NCBI RefSeq assembly: GCF_003432065.1
Contig: NZ_QWDE01000001.1
Span: 310,001 to 374,000, forward strand
Source of the DNA: Mucilaginibacter terrenus
Lineage (GTDB): Bacteria > Bacteroidota > Bacteroidia > Sphingobacteriales > Sphingobacteriaceae
Length of the DNA: 64,000 bases
Direction of reading: 5' to 3'
The position numbers and the translations under genes were made by a program. Each line of letters begins with the position of its first letter. Position 1 is the first letter of the stretch. The notes under the pieces were generated by a model that did not search any database, was not told where the DNA came from, and worked only from the letters and a program-made list of their open reading frames with translations. Shown in pieces: positions 50,610 to 60,308 of this stretch.

Positions 50610-51167
50610 ATGTCGAATATAGTTAGGCTAATTATTGCCTGTGTTATGATGGGAGCCGGTGTAACACTTTGTGCATTCGGTTTCTGGGGCTGGGGTATTA
50701 CCGTGTTTATATTGGGCGGCTTTTTGCTGCTTACGTTCTTCTTTAACGAGAACATGATTATTGCGCAATATTACTTGCGTAAAGAAAATTCCGAAGGCGC
50801 CGAGAAGTTCCTGGATAAGATTACCGACTACGAAAAGCAACTATATAAATCGCAGCATGGCTATTATAACCTGCTGATAGGATTGATAGAATCGCGCAAA
50901 TCGCCAATGAAGTCAGAAAAGTATTTTAAGAAAGCCCTGCAGCTAGGTATGAGCATGTCTCACAATACGGCGCTGGCAAAACTTAGCCTTGCGGGCATAT
51001 CGATGGCTAAACGCAACAAACGCGAGGCAGAAATGTACTTGAAAGAAGCCGCTAAGGACGACAAGAATAAGTTGCTGGCAGATCAGATAAAAATGATGAA
51101 AGGCCAGATGGCCCAAATGGATAAGCAGCAGGTAGTACGCGGTGGTTTCCGCCAGCAAAAGTTCTAA
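50610..51167 (+). CDS. Membrane-anchored TPR-like protein of unknown function
   Basis: 185 residues. Two N-terminal hydrophobic helices (LIIACVMMGAGVTLCAFGFW and GITVFILGGFLLLTFFF) lead into a cytoplasmic helical part with a TPR-like repeat (QHGYYNLLIGLIESRKSPMKSEKYFKKALQLGM, AKLSLAGISMAKRNKREAEMYLKEAAKDD). I do not recognise a family with known function. It is divergent from ung (gap 73 bases). Confidence 0.75.
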   Translation: MSNIVRLIIACVMMGAGVTLCAFGFWGWGITVFILGGFLLLTFFFNENMIIAQYYLRKENSEGAEKFLDKITDYEKQLYKSQHGYYNLLIGLIESRKSPMKSEKYFKKALQLGMSMSHNTALAKLSLAGISMAKRNKREAEMYLKEAAKDDKNKLLADQIKMMKGQMAQMDKQQVVRGGFRQQKF

Positions 51168-51182
51168 GCAACAAGCTTAAGC

Positions 51183-51395
51183 TTATTTCTCGTCTAGCGA
51201 GCTAAAGTAGTCGGGTTCTGACGACATACCTTGTCTAGCAGTTATATAGCGATCGGTAACGTCAGTATCTTCTGAAGAAGGTTTAGAAACTTCAACCATT
51301 TTAAGCAAGCTACGGATAAAAGACAGGTCGAAATTGCTTCTGTTCAGTTTTATCAAGTATTCGTTTTCTGTTATTTCCAGGATAGAATTAGTCAT
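51183..51395 (-). CDS. Small hypothetical protein
   Basis: 70 residues from MTNSILEITENEYLIKLNRSNFDLSFIRSLLKMVEV. I prefer this ATG over the one at 51434 because the extra 13 residues are AT-rich and lack similarity to the rest. The N-terminal part could form a beta hairpin and helix; the tail is Ser/Asp/Glu-rich. Small acidic proteins of this kind are often antitoxin-like, but there is no partner gene here. It is convergent with the TPR gene, 15 bases apart. Confidence 0.6.
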   Translation of the reverse strand: MTNSILEITENEYLIKLNRSNFDLSFIRSLLKMVEVSKPSSEDTDVTDRYITARQGMSSEPDYFSSLDEK

Positions 51396-51580
51396 AACAA
51401 TTCGTATTAGTGTGTTTGATATAAAGTTAAACAACTTAGCTTTTACGAAAGTTTGTTTTGCTTTAAGCTTTCATTAACAAATTGTAAATCGATTAACGGT
51501 TTAATCTTCACATCTGTGGATTGTATGTGTTAACAAGTGCGAAGCTTGAAATTTTTAATTGTACTGGTTAAAAGGTAACC

Positions 51581-51621
51581 ATAAAACAAAAAAGGAGCAT
51601 AAAGCTCCTTTTTTGTTTTAT
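51581..51621. terminator. Terminator downstream of lysS
   Basis: A perfect 18-bp stem (ATAAAACAAAAAAGGAGC with its reverse complement) with a 5-base loop. On the minus strand it follows the lysS stop codon. Confidence 0.9.
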
Positions 51622-51644
51622 ATAAAGTTGAGTGATGCGACTCG

Positions 51645-53366
51645 TTAATTAAACCAGGCCATTACTTCTTCTTTCGAAGGCATGGTAATTTCCAGCTTAA
51701 GTTTTTTACGCATACCACCAAGATCGTTAAACACTTTATTAGGGTTACCCGCTTTGAGTTCCTCTACGGTGTTAAAGCCCATCTTGTTGAGTACTGGTAC
51801 CCACTCGGCAGATACACCTGCGTTTACAAAATCTTCAGCAGTTGCTATCTTAGCTTTTTTCTCCGGGCGCATTTGCGGGAAAAAGAGTACTTCCTGTATA
51901 GTGCTTTGATTGGTCATCAGCATTACCAGGCGGTCTATACCAATACCCAAGCCGGAGGTTGGTGGCATGCCATACTCCAGCGCACGCAGGAAGTCGTCGT
52001 CCATTGCCATAGCCTCATCGTCGCCGCGGCCTGCCAATACCAGCTGCTCCTCAAAGCGCTCACGCTGGTCTATAGGGTCGTTAAGTTCGGAATAGGCGTT
52101 AGCTATCTCTTTACCATTTACAAACAGTTCAAAGCGCTCTACCAGGCCATCCTTGGTGCGGTGCTTCTTAGCAAGCGGTGTCATCTCTATAGGGTAGTCG
52201 GTGATGTAAGTAGGCTGTATCAGATTAGCTTCTACTTTAGCGCTGAAGATCTCGTCTATCAGTTTGCCCTTACCCATAGTTGCATTAACCTCTATACCTA
52301 AGTCTGCACAAACCGAGCGTAAGCCCGCCTCGTCCATCTCTGATACATCAATGTTCGTGTATTTCTTTATAGAATCATACATCGACAGTTTTTCATAAGG
52401 GCCTGCAAAGTTTATCTCGTGCTTACCTACTTGTACCACAGGTACGCCGTGTACCGCTTTGGCAACAGTCTCCAGGCATTCCTCAACCATGGACATCATC
52501 CATATATAGTCTTTATAGGCTACATATATCTCCATAGCTGTAAATTCCGGGTTGTGCGTACGGTCCATGCCCTCATTGCGGAACATCTTACCAAATTCAT
52601 ATACCCCGTCAAAACCCGCTACGATCAGCCTTTTTAAGTAAAGCTCATTGGCAATACGTAGGAAAAGCTGCATATCCAGCGTATTATGATGGGTTTCAAA
52701 AGGCCTTGCCGCTGCGCCGCCATGTACCGGCTGCAGTATAGGGGTTTCCACCTCCATCCAACCCTGAGCGTTAAAGTACCCGCGCATAGCGCTGATGACT
52801 TTTGAGCGGTTGATGAATATCTGCTTAAATTCCGGGTTTACCGTAAGGTCTACATATCGCTGGCGGTAACGCATTTCCGGATCAGTAAATCCGTCATGTA
52901 TAGTTCCGTCCTCTTCACGTTTAACTACCGGCAGCGGCTTAAGCGATTTAGAGAGCACGGTAAGCTCCTGCACGTGTATAGATATCTCGCCTGTTTGGGT
53001 AATAAAGCCGTACCCTTTTACACCTACGTAGTCACCTATGTCGAGTAGTTTTTTGAACACTGTATTATAAAGTGTTTTATCCTCGCCCGGGCAAATATCG
53101 TCGCGTTTTAAGTAAATCTGCACGCGACCTGTGCTATCCTGCAACTCGGCAAAGCTTGCGCTTCCCATAATACGGCGCGTCATTATACGGCCTGCTATTA
53201 CTACCTGTTTATACTGGTCAGGGTTTGCTTCAAAGTTGTCAGTAATATCCTTAGCCCACGCGTTCACATCAAATGCTTCGGCAGGGTAAGGGTCAATGTC
53301 AAGGGCGCGGAGTTGTTTTAACGACTCGCGGCGGAAGAGTTCCTGTTCAGACAGCGCAATACTCAT
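51645..53366 (-). CDS. lysS: Lysyl-tRNA synthetase, class II
   Basis: 573 residues, a little longer than E. coli LysS because of a C-terminal extension ([54 protein letters not shown]) resembling a helix-hairpin-helix domain. The OB-fold anticodon domain ([32 protein letters not shown]) and class II motifs (motif 2 [23 protein letters not shown], motif 3 [14 protein letters not shown]) are present. It attaches lysine to tRNA-Lys. A TATTTTTG -7 box lies at 53393-53400 on the minus strand. Confidence 0.98.
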   Translation of the reverse strand: MSIALSEQELFRRESLKQLRALDIDPYPAEAFDVNAWAKDITDNFEANPDQYKQVVIAGRIMTRRIMGSASFAELQDSTGRVQIYLKRDDICPGEDKTLYNTVFKKLLDIGDYVGVKGYGFITQTGEISIHVQELTVLSKSLKPLPVVKREEDGTIHDGFTDPEMRYRQRYVDLTVNPEFKQIFINRSKVISAMRGYFNAQGWMEVETPILQPVHGGAAARPFETHHNTLDMQLFLRIANELYLKRLIVAGFDGVYEFGKMFRNEGMDRTHNPEFTAMEIYVAYKDYIWMMSMVEECLETVAKAVHGVPVVQVGKHEINFAGPYEKLSMYDSIKKYTNIDVSEMDEAGLRSVCADLGIEVNATMGKGKLIDEIFSAKVEANLIQPTYITDYPIEMTPLAKKHRTKDGLVERFELFVNGKEIANAYSELNDPIDQRERFEEQLVLAGRGDDEAMAMDDDFLRALEYGMPPTSGLGIGIDRLVMLMTNQSTIQEVLFFPQMRPEKKAKIATAEDFVNAGVSAEWVPVLNKMGFNTVEELKAGNPNKVFNDLGGMRKKLKLEITMPSKEEVMAWFN

Positions 53367-53392
53367 ATAAGTGTAGGTATTTTATAAGGGTG

Positions 53393-53400
53393 CAAAAATA
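53393..53400 (-). promoter_or_regulatory. -7 box of lysS
   Basis: TATTTTTG on the minus strand, 26 bases before the lysS start codon. Confidence 0.45.
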
Positions 53401-53526
53401 GGCTTTTTAGCTTACATGTAGGCGATTGGATGTGAGATTTGAAGGTGGCAGGTCGCGGTGCTCTTTCCCTAAGGCAATATCCTACTTTTAGCATCAGGTA
53501 AAAGCTGCAAATTATCTGCGGATGAA

Positions 53527-53534
53527 TACCTTTG
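53527..53534 (+). promoter_or_regulatory. -7 box of the HAD gene
   Basis: TACCTTTG, with the ATG at 53540 only 5 bases after it. An upstream in-frame ATG at 53522 falls before the box and cannot be in the transcript if this promoter is used. Confidence 0.6.
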
Positions 53535-53539
53535 TCTGC

Positions 53540-54223
53540 ATGAACATTAAAGTTATTGCCTTTGATGCCGACGACACCTTATGGGTAAACGAACCCTATT
53601 TCAGGCAGACGGAGGAACGTTTTTGTGAACTACTGAGCGACTACCTGTCCCGGCACGATCTGGAGCGCGAGTTGCTGACCATAGAGATAGCCAATCTAGC
53701 GCTATATGGCTACGGTATAAAGGGTTTTATACTATCGATGATAGAGGCAGCAATGAAGATCACCAACAACACCTTGAGTGTGGAAGTGATCGGCCAGATT
53801 ATTGATTTGGGCAAGCAAATGCTTAACCAACCCATTGAATTGCTGGAGGGGGTAGAAGATGTGTTAAAGCAGTTGAAAGATAAATATCGCCTTGTTGTAG
53901 CTACCAAGGGCGATCTGCTGGACCAGGAACGCAAGCTCAGGAAATCCGGCATCAACCACTACTTTCATCATATTGAGATCATGAGCGAAAAGGACGATGC
54001 CAATTACCTTAAGTTGATCAAACATTTGGACATCCGTCCGGAGGAATTGTTAATGATAGGCAATTCGCTCAAGAGCGATGTAATGCCGGTGCTGAATGTT
54101 GGCGGGCACGCTGTTCACGTACCTTATCATATAACATGGGCGCATGAGCAAATAGAGCACACCATAGATAACGAGCGTTTCAAAAGTTTGGATACCATTA
54201 CCGACATTTTAGCATTTTTATAG
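53540..54223 (+). CDS. HAD superfamily hydrolase
   Basis: 227 residues from MNIKVIAFDADDTLWVNEPYFRQTEERFCELL. Motif I is DADDT (Asp9, Asp11), motif II ATKGD with Thr, motif III the Lys/Arg in NYLKLIKH, and motif IV MIGNSLKSDVMPVLNVGGHAVHVP. The all-helical cap is inserted after motif I, as in class I HADs. Similar proteins are phosphatases of phosphosugars or nucleotides; the substrate here is unknown. The next gene starts 2 bases after its stop codon. Confidence 0.9.
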   Translation: MNIKVIAFDADDTLWVNEPYFRQTEERFCELLSDYLSRHDLERELLTIEIANLALYGYGIKGFILSMIEAAMKITNNTLSVEVIGQIIDLGKQMLNQPIELLEGVEDVLKQLKDKYRLVVATKGDLLDQERKLRKSGINHYFHHIEIMSEKDDANYLKLIKHLDIRPEELLMIGNSLKSDVMPVLNVGGHAVHVPYHITWAHEQIEHTIDNERFKSLDTITDILAFL

Positions 54224-54225
54224 TA

Positions 54226-54852
54226 ATGAAGAAAAAGATTGATCTTGATAATTGGTCTAGAAAAGAGCATTTTGAGTTTTTTAACAAGTTTGAAGAGCCT
54301 TATTACAGCGTTGTGGTTAATGTTGATGTAACAAAAGCTTACTCGAACGCAAAAGAGCAGGGGTTGTCTTTTTTTCTTTACTATCTGCATTGCGCTTTAT
54401 CGGCGGTAAACCAGGTGGAAAGTTTCAAGTACAGGGTAGAAGGCACCGAACTGTTTTTGTATGACAAGATAAATGTATCGCCAACAGTGGACAGGGCCGA
54501 CGGAAGTTTCGGGTTTGGCTTTATCGAGTTTGAACCTGAATTGAAAAGTTTTGTGCAAACTGCATCAGCAACGCTGGAACGTTTGCGCGCTGCAACCGGC
54601 CTGTTCTCGCCCAACAGCGACAGGCAGGATGTAATACATTTCTCCGCACTGCCGTGGCTCAATTTCACCGGGCTTACCCATGCACGGAGTTTTACCTGGC
54701 GTGACAGCGTACCTAAGGTATCCGTTGGCAAGGTGACCGAAGATAATGGCAGAAAACTGATGCCGGTGTCTGTCACCGTGCATCATGGGCTTACTGATGG
54801 TCGGCACGTTGGTGAGTTTGTGGAATTGTTTCAGCAATGGCTTGACCAGTAG
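54226..54852 (+). CDS. Chloramphenicol acetyltransferase-like (CAT-fold) acyltransferase
   Basis: 208 residues. IDLDNWSRKEHFEFFNKFEEPYYSVVVNVD at the start and the catalytic motif VHHGLTDGRHVGEFVELFQQWL (HHxxxDG at 186-192) match the CAT class A fold. DGSFGFGFIEFEPELKSF and the sequence near NSDRQDVIHFSALPWLNFTGL fit too. True CATs acetylate chloramphenicol with acetyl-CoA. Chromosomal CAT-like proteins in Bacteroidota are widespread and their natural acceptor is unproven, so resistance cannot be assumed. It follows the HAD gene by 2 bases, suggesting a shared operon. Confidence 0.85.
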   Translation: MKKKIDLDNWSRKEHFEFFNKFEEPYYSVVVNVDVTKAYSNAKEQGLSFFLYYLHCALSAVNQVESFKYRVEGTELFLYDKINVSPTVDRADGSFGFGFIEFEPELKSFVQTASATLERLRAATGLFSPNSDRQDVIHFSALPWLNFTGLTHARSFTWRDSVPKVSVGKVTEDNGRKLMPVSVTVHHGLTDGRHVGEFVELFQQWLDQ

Positions 54853-54945
54853 CAACCAATAGGCCATGGAGGCGTAATTGTGATTGGTGAGCTATCGCCT
54901 TGTTCAAGGTAAATTGATATATTTACTATTCTACGCCAATTATAA

Positions 54946-55956
54946 ATGCTTTTAAAAAGAACCGGGTTAATTTTACTGACCGCATTGCTGCTGGTATCCT
55001 GTAAAAAAGAACCGTTTGTACCTAACTACGAAAATGCGCTACCCGGCCTCTGGAAGCAGGTAGCCAACTTTGAAGGTGTTGGTCGCGTGCGTGCTTACGG
55101 TTTTTCAATAGGTAACAAAGGTTATATTATAGGAGGGAACGCTGGTTCGGGATTTAGTTCAATAGCGTTGTACGATATGTGGGAGTATGATCCAACTGCC
55201 GACAAGTGGACGCGCAAGGCAGATTACCCGGGACAGGGGGCTGAATACCTTCGTGGGTTCACTATAAATAATAAAGCTTACCTGGGCACAGGTTTTGGCG
55301 AGCGCGCAGAACACCAAGACGACCCGCCGCAGAAGCGCGATTTTTGGGAGTATGATCCTGCGTTAGATAAATGGACGCATAAAGCAGATGTTCCTGGCCC
55401 GCCGCGCGAAAATGTTATAGCTTTTGCAATAGATGGCGCAGGATACCTTGGACTGGGCACCAATAACGATTACAACGCCAGTTATAAGGATTTTTATAGA
55501 TATGATGTGGTTAGCGACAAATGGACCCGGGTTGCTGATTATCCGGGTAATGGTAGTTTTGGTGTTGCAGCTTTCGCTGTAAACGGAAAAGGTTATGCTG
55601 GCCTGGGCGGAACGTCACCAGATGTAATTAAAACCGACTTTTGGGAGTACGACCCTGCAGCTGATAAATGGACCGCAAGAGCAGACTTTACCGGTAAGCC
55701 GCGCGTTTTTAGCAGCCAGTTTGTTATTGGCAGCGACGGCTACGTTGGCCTTGGTACTACAACCGCTGCATCCGCAGACGACTGGTACAAGTACTCACCT
55801 GCAACAAATAGCTGGAACAAGATCACCACTTATGGCGGTGTAGCGCGCTACGATGCGGTAAGCTTTACCATCAACGGCATTGCCTACACGGGCACCGGAA
55901 ATCCGGGTTTGCTATACGACCTGTGGAAGTATATGCCAACACAAAAACCAAATTAG
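54946..55956 (+). CDS. Kelch-repeat lipoprotein
   Basis: 336 residues. The signal ends in LLVSC, so it is a lipoprotein, followed by KKEPFVPNYE. At least five kelch-type repeats are visible: WEYDPTADKWTRKADYPG, WEYDPALDKWTHKADVPG, YRYDVVSDKWTRVADYPG, WEYDPAADKWTARADFTG, and WYKYSPATNSWNKITTYGG, each with the glycine-rich strand GYxGLG between them. It should form a beta propeller on the cell surface or in the periplasm. A binding partner cannot be named. Confidence 0.92.
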   Translation: MLLKRTGLILLTALLLVSCKKEPFVPNYENALPGLWKQVANFEGVGRVRAYGFSIGNKGYIIGGNAGSGFSSIALYDMWEYDPTADKWTRKADYPGQGAEYLRGFTINNKAYLGTGFGERAEHQDDPPQKRDFWEYDPALDKWTHKADVPGPPRENVIAFAIDGAGYLGLGTNNDYNASYKDFYRYDVVSDKWTRVADYPGNGSFGVAAFAVNGKGYAGLGGTSPDVIKTDFWEYDPAADKWTARADFTGKPRVFSSQFVIGSDGYVGLGTTTAASADDWYKYSPATNSWNKITTYGGVARYDAVSFTINGIAYTGTGNPGLLYDLWKYMPTQKPN

Positions 55957-55983
55957 TTATAAATTTGATGCTGTTTGCAGTGA

Positions 55984-57897
55984 TTAGTCCGCTTCTGCTT
56001 CCTGCAAGTACATTTCGTCTATAGCCTGGGCGTAGTTCTTTTCTATTACTTTGCGCTTAGCTTTAAGGGTAGGGGTGATCTCGCCAGCTTCCATACTAAA
56101 CGGATTACGCTTTACTATAAAATTTTTAATGCGCTCGAACTTTGCTAACTCGTTAGAAAAGCGTTTAACATCCTGTGCCACCCAGTCTACTATCTCTTTA
56201 TCTTCTATAAAGGTGTCAGGCCGTTCAAAAAATTCGTTACCAAGTTTAAAGGTTTCTTGCAGCAGTTCTTTTGGTGGAACGATGATGGCGGTTATATATT
56301 CTCGCTTATCACCAACCAGGAAGATTTGCTCTATTTTTGAGCTTTTCAGGTAGGTGTTCTCTACCGGAGTAGGGTAGATGTTCTTACCATAGGCGTTCAC
56401 CAGCATGTTCTTGAGCCTGTCGGTGATCTGGATGTAGCCTTTGTAAAAGCGGCCTATATCGCCTGTGTGGAACCAGCCGTCAGCATCTATAGCAGCAGCA
56501 GTTTCTTCCGGCTTGTTCCAATAGCCTTTCATAACGGATATACCGCGGATGATGATCTCGCCTTCTTCCGACAAATAATCCGGCTTAAAGGTATCATGTG
56601 TTTGAATGGTGTATATCTGTTTAGTATCGATATTTTGAATACCAACCTGGGTACCCGTCATGATACGGCCTGCGGTGCCGTAAACCTGGCGGTGATACTC
56701 TGTAACTGCCATAGGACCGGTAGTCTCGGTAAGCCCAAAACCTTCCAGTACTTTAATACCTACACTACCCAGAAATATACCTACGTTTTTTGGCAGTGCA
56801 CCACCACCCGAAATCAGGAACTTTAAGTTGCCGCCAGTCTTCTCGCGTATTTTGCTGAAAACAAGTTTATCAGCTATCTTAAGTTTGCCGGAAAGTATTA
56901 GCCCCGGTTTTTTGCCTTCTTCGGCATACTTCAGCGCCTCTTTGCCCAGTTCAAACGCCCAGCTGAAAATTTTGGTTTTCATGCCCCCGGCGGAAGTTCC
57001 GGTTTTCATCGCCTTATCGTGAATGCGCTCAAGCAACCGCGGTACGCAGTTCATGATGGTTGGTTTCACCTCAACCATGTTTTTGGCAAGCAGTTCAAGG
57101 CTTTGCGAGAACGCTATTTTACAGCCAGCGCCCATGCATATGTAATATGTTGCAGTACGCTCGAAAACGTGCGACAGCGGAAGGAACGACAGGAAAATGT
57201 CGCTCGGCTCAACGTTCGGTATTTGGTTCAGGCCTTCACGTACAGTCTCTACAAAGTTACTGTGCGTTAGCATTACTCCTTTGGGAATGCCTGTTGTACC
57301 GGAGGTGTAGATTAAACTAGATAAGTCTGACGGCAGGATAGCCTCCCGTGCTATTTTTATAGCTGTAGCGTATTGCGGCAGCAGCGTTTTGCCTTCTTCT
57401 ATCACCTGCTTAAAACCAACCACACCGGCATTAAGCTTTAACTTTTCGCAGTGTTTCTCAAAGTCGTCAAAAGCAGGTATTATACGCAGTACAGAAGGAC
57501 AGCTGTTTACAACCTTAAGCACTTTCTTAAAGAGGAATGGGTTGCCTACCAGTATCGTTTTGGCTCCGGAGTCGTTAAGGATATACTCTATCTCAGCTTC
57601 GGTAAGGGTAGGGTATATAGAGGCATTAACTGCACCTATTTGCTGCAAGGCCTGGTCGTAATATACGTAATCCGGCCCGTTCTCAATAATAAGTGATAGC
57701 CTGTCGCCTTTTAGTACACCCACGTTCAGGAACCAGGCGGAAATGGCATCTATCTTTTCGATAGCTTCTTTATAAGATATATCTACCCATGTATCCTTCA
57801 CCTTATGGGTCATGAAGGGATGGGTATCTGGATGAATGTTCTTTACAATATTGCGTATAAGGCCAGGAACAGTATCGTGTTCTTTTACCGGGTTCAT
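55984..57897 (-). CDS. Long-chain acyl-CoA synthetase (AMP-binding)
   Basis: 637 residues of the ANL superfamily. AMP-binding motif SSLIYTSGTTGIPKGVMLTHSNF, the fatty-acid gate region VFERTATYYICMGAG, LKFLISGGGALPKN, EGFGLTETTGPMAV, GDIGRFYKGYIQITDRLKNMLVNAYGKNIYP and a C-terminal catalytic Lys region (AGEITPTLKAKRKVI) are clear. It activates fatty acids to acyl-CoA with ATP. In Bacteroidota this long form is common and associated with the membrane. The gene is not in an obvious operon. Confidence 0.94.
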   Translation of the reverse strand: MNPVKEHDTVPGLIRNIVKNIHPDTHPFMTHKVKDTWVDISYKEAIEKIDAISAWFLNVGVLKGDRLSLIIENGPDYVYYDQALQQIGAVNASIYPTLTEAEIEYILNDSGAKTILVGNPFLFKKVLKVVNSCPSVLRIIPAFDDFEKHCEKLKLNAGVVGFKQVIEEGKTLLPQYATAIKIAREAILPSDLSSLIYTSGTTGIPKGVMLTHSNFVETVREGLNQIPNVEPSDIFLSFLPLSHVFERTATYYICMGAGCKIAFSQSLELLAKNMVEVKPTIMNCVPRLLERIHDKAMKTGTSAGGMKTKIFSWAFELGKEALKYAEEGKKPGLILSGKLKIADKLVFSKIREKTGGNLKFLISGGGALPKNVGIFLGSVGIKVLEGFGLTETTGPMAVTEYHRQVYGTAGRIMTGTQVGIQNIDTKQIYTIQTHDTFKPDYLSEEGEIIIRGISVMKGYWNKPEETAAAIDADGWFHTGDIGRFYKGYIQITDRLKNMLVNAYGKNIYPTPVENTYLKSSKIEQIFLVGDKREYITAIIVPPKELLQETFKLGNEFFERPDTFIEDKEIVDWVAQDVKRFSNELAKFERIKNFIVKRNPFSMEAGEITPTLKAKRKVIEKNYAQAIDEMYLQEAEAD

Positions 57898-57970
57898 TAA
57901 GTTTATATCAGGTTTATATTAAAACAAAACTAACGGTTATTTCGCAATTTAAATAGGTGCGGCATTAAAT

Positions 57971-57996
57971 AGAAAAAGGCTCCTTCGCAGGAGCCT
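57971..57996 (-). terminator. Terminator of the isc operon
   Basis: AGGCTCCT and AGGAGCCT pair around a TCGC loop; read on the minus strand, the stem is followed by a T-run (TTTTTCTATT), 35 bases after the iscA stop codon. Confidence 0.85.
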
Positions 57997-58030
57997 AAAG
58001 TATTATTCCGATATCGAATAAAGATTTTGT

Positions 58031-58357
58031 TTAAACCGAGAAACTTTCGCCGCAGCCGCAGGTGCGGGAAGCATTAGGATTATGAAAGTTAAAGCCCTTG
58101 CCGTTAAGGCCGTCGCTAAAATCAAGTTCGGTGCCGGCCAGGTATAAGAATGATTTCATATCCAGTGCCATGCGTACGCCCTTGTCCTCAAAAAACTGGT
58201 CGCCCTTTTTCTCCTCGTTATCAAAATCGAGGTTGTAGGACAAGCCCGAGCAACCCCCGCCTTGTACACTTACACGAAGGAAGTACGAGGCATCAAGCCC
58301 GCCATCCTGCATGAGGTGATCTATTTTAGATTTTGCTTTATCAGTTACAGTTACCAT
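58031..58357 (-). CDS. iscA: Iron-sulfur cluster assembly A-type carrier (IscA/ErpA/HesB)
   Basis: 108 residues from MVTVTDKAKSKIDHLMQDGG. The 19 upstream codons (to 58414) lie within degenerate repeats and are rejected. The three conserved cysteines are in VQGGGCSGLSYNLDFD and RTCGCGESFSV. GTELDFSDGLNGKGFNFHNPNA is the standard middle motif. It carries Fe-S clusters or iron to target proteins. It is the last gene of iscS-iscU-iscA. Confidence 0.95.
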   Translation of the reverse strand: MVTVTDKAKSKIDHLMQDGGLDASYFLRVSVQGGGCSGLSYNLDFDNEEKKGDQFFEDKGVRMALDMKSFLYLAGTELDFSDGLNGKGFNFHNPNASRTCGCGESFSV

Positions 58358-58440
58358 GATCTTAGAATCAAGAGTCAAGAAACAAGAATCAAGATAAAGC
58401 GCACAAGCAGACAAAAGTCTTAACTTTTATCTCTTGATTC
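58358..58440. repeat. Degenerate heptad-like repeat between iscA and iscU
   Basis: Units such as AATCAAGA, GAGTCAAGA, AACAAGA and AATCAAGA recur at 58365-58397, and the inverse TCTTGATTCTTG lies near 58430. These resemble the TTGACTC array in reverse complement. The spacer between iscU and iscA is 98 bases, longer than usual in the operon. Confidence 0.5.
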
Positions 58441-58455
58441 TTGCGTCCGTTTTTA

Positions 58456-58869
58456 TTAGTGGTGTGATTTTTCCAGCTCAATCGGCTCCATGCCGTTTTT
58501 CACGCGGTAATCGTTAATGGCTGCTTTAATAGCATCTTCTGCCAATACCGAACAGTGAATTTTTACCGGTGGCAATGCAAGTTCTTCAACAATGTCCATG
58601 TTGTCAATCTTCATGGCATCATCAACGCTTTTACCTTTAAGCCACTCGGTAGCCAAAGATGATGACGCGATAGCCGAACCGCAACCAAATGTTTTAAATT
58701 TTGCATCGGTGATGATGTTGTTCTCATCAACCTGTATTTGCAAACGCATTACGTCGCCGCACTCCGGTGCGCCAACCAGGCCGGTACCAACTGTAGTGCT
58801 GCTTTTATCAAGCGTGCCCACGTTGCGCGGATTGGTGTAATGGTCAATTACTTTATCTGAATAAGCCAT
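58456..58869 (-). CDS. iscU: Iron-sulfur cluster scaffold IscU
   Basis: 137 residues, with MAYSDKVIDHYTNPRNVGTLD, the cluster cysteines in GAPECGDVMRLQIQV, FKTFGCGSAIASSS and VKIHCSVLAEDAI, and the LPPVK motif for the Hsc chaperone. It builds [2Fe-2S] clusters with sulfur from IscS. The frame lies between iscS and iscA in the same orientation. Confidence 0.97.
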   Translation of the reverse strand: MAYSDKVIDHYTNPRNVGTLDKSSTTVGTGLVGAPECGDVMRLQIQVDENNIITDAKFKTFGCGSAIASSSLATEWLKGKSVDDAMKIDNMDIVEELALPPVKIHCSVLAEDAIKAAINDYRVKNGMEPIELEKSHH

Positions 58870-58994
58870 TCTTTTAAGTATTAAGTCTTAAGTAATAAGT
58901 TCTGAGTCGAATAAAACCGACCCTGATTTTCATTTTGTTTTATAAAGAGATCCACAAACTTTAGATTTACGACTAAAGACAATGGACTTTCTTC
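58870..58994. repeat. Low-complexity sequence between iscS and iscU
   Basis: The first 35 bases contain repeated AAGTATTAAGTC / TTAAGTAATAAGT units. The string TAAGTATTAAGTC is shared (inverted) with the sequence upstream of tsaB near 37135. No gene or clear terminator is seen. Confidence 0.45.
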
Positions 58995-60206
58995 TTAGTG
59001 TTCTGCCCACTCAATAGAGTTAAGGTCTATGCCTTCTTTAAACATCTCCCACAGCGGTGAAAGTTCACGCAGGTGGGTAACCGCTTTTTTGGTCACCTCA
59101 ACAGCATAGTCAACCTCTTCCTCAGTAGTAAAACGGCCTAAGCCAAAACGTATAGAAGAGTGTGCCAGGTCATCGCTCAAACCAAGGCTTTTAAGCACAT
59201 ATGATGGTTCCAATGAAGCAGAAGTACATGCCGAACCTGATGATACTGCAAGATCCTTCATGGCCATCATAAGGCCCTCACCCTCAACATATTTAAAGGA
59301 AATGTTTGCAACATGCGGTAAGCGGTGCTGAACGTTGCCATTCACATAGCTTTCTTCCAGCACGGATAATGCTTGCTCCAGTTTATCGCGCAGGGCAGAT
59401 AAACGGATAGCTTCCTGTGCCATTTCCTGATTGGCAATTTCGCAGGCTTTACCTAAACCAACTATACCCGGTACGTTAAGCGTTCCTGAACGCATGCCGC
59501 GCTCGTGGCCGCCACCGTCCATCTGTGCAGTAACTTTAACACGTGGCCCTTTACGGCGTACGTATAATGCGCCTACACCTTTAGGGCCATACATCTTGTG
59601 GGCCGATAAAGCAAGCAGGTCAATACCATCACGGTTTACGTCAACAGGTATTTTACCAACTGCCTGGGTAGCATCAGTCATGAACAAAGCGCCATGTTTA
59701 TGGGCAATATCAGCAATTTCCCTAACTGGTTGTATAACACCAATTTCGTTATTACCATACATAATAGATACCAGGATGGTTTCCGGCGTCATGGCAGCTT
59801 CAAGTACTGCAAGGTCCACAAGGCCATCCTCTTTAACAGGAAGGTAAGTAACCCGGCCGCCAAGTTTTTCAACGTGCTTGCACGCGTCTAAAACGGCTTT
59901 ATGTTCGGTAACCGCGGTGATAATGTGGTTGCCTTTTTCTTTATACATTTCAAACACGCCTTTAATGGCAAGGTTGTCGCTTTCGGTAGCGCCCGATGTA
60001 AAGATGATTTCTTTTTCGCTGGCACCTATAAGCTTAGCAACCTGCTCGCGTGCGTAATCAACACCTTCCTCTGCAACCCAGCCAAAAGGGTGGTTGCGAC
60101 TTGCAGCATTACCAAACTTAGATGTAAAGTACGGCAGCATAGCTTCCAGCACCCGGGGGTCCATTGGTGTGGTGGCGTTGTTATCTAGATAAATTGGGAT
60201 GTTCAT
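58995..60206 (-). CDS. iscS: Cysteine desulfurase IscS
   Basis: 403 residues from [24 protein letters not shown]; the longer frame has no family match. PLP-binding [18 protein letters not shown] (Lys of HK) and the active-site loop [21 protein letters not shown] with the catalytic Cys are complete; HAT and TDATQAVGK motifs are also present. It strips sulfur from cysteine for cluster assembly. A -7 box lies at 60227-60234. Confidence 0.98.
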   Translation of the reverse strand: MNIPIYLDNNATTPMDPRVLEAMLPYFTSKFGNAASRNHPFGWVAEEGVDYAREQVAKLIGASEKEIIFTSGATESDNLAIKGVFEMYKEKGNHIITAVTEHKAVLDACKHVEKLGGRVTYLPVKEDGLVDLAVLEAAMTPETILVSIMYGNNEIGVIQPVREIADIAHKHGALFMTDATQAVGKIPVDVNRDGIDLLALSAHKMYGPKGVGALYVRRKGPRVKVTAQMDGGGHERGMRSGTLNVPGIVGLGKACEIANQEMAQEAIRLSALRDKLEQALSVLEESYVNGNVQHRLPHVANISFKYVEGEGLMMAMKDLAVSSGSACTSASLEPSYVLKSLGLSDDLAHSSIRFGLGRFTTEEEVDYAVEVTKKAVTHLRELSPLWEMFKEGIDLNSIEWAEH

Positions 60207-60226
60207 GGTTAAAAAAATTAACAATA

Positions 60227-60234
60227 CAAATATA
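60227..60234 (-). promoter_or_regulatory. -7 box of the isc operon
   Basis: TATATTTG on the minus strand, 20 bases before the iscS ATG. No IscR-like operator is obvious. Confidence 0.5.
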
Positions 60235-60308
60235 CGCAAAGTTTTACTTTTACATCTGCCGGCTGCTGTAAATTGCGGTATGATGCCATTTATTTACAAT
60301 ATTTGGAC

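Noticed and set aside
54226..54852. Acquired chloramphenicol resistance gene
   Set aside because: There is no integron, transposon or plasmid feature, and CAT-fold chromosomal homologues are common in this phylum.
58358..58414. N-terminal extension of IscA
   Set aside because: It covers degenerate intergenic repeats and has no counterpart in the family.
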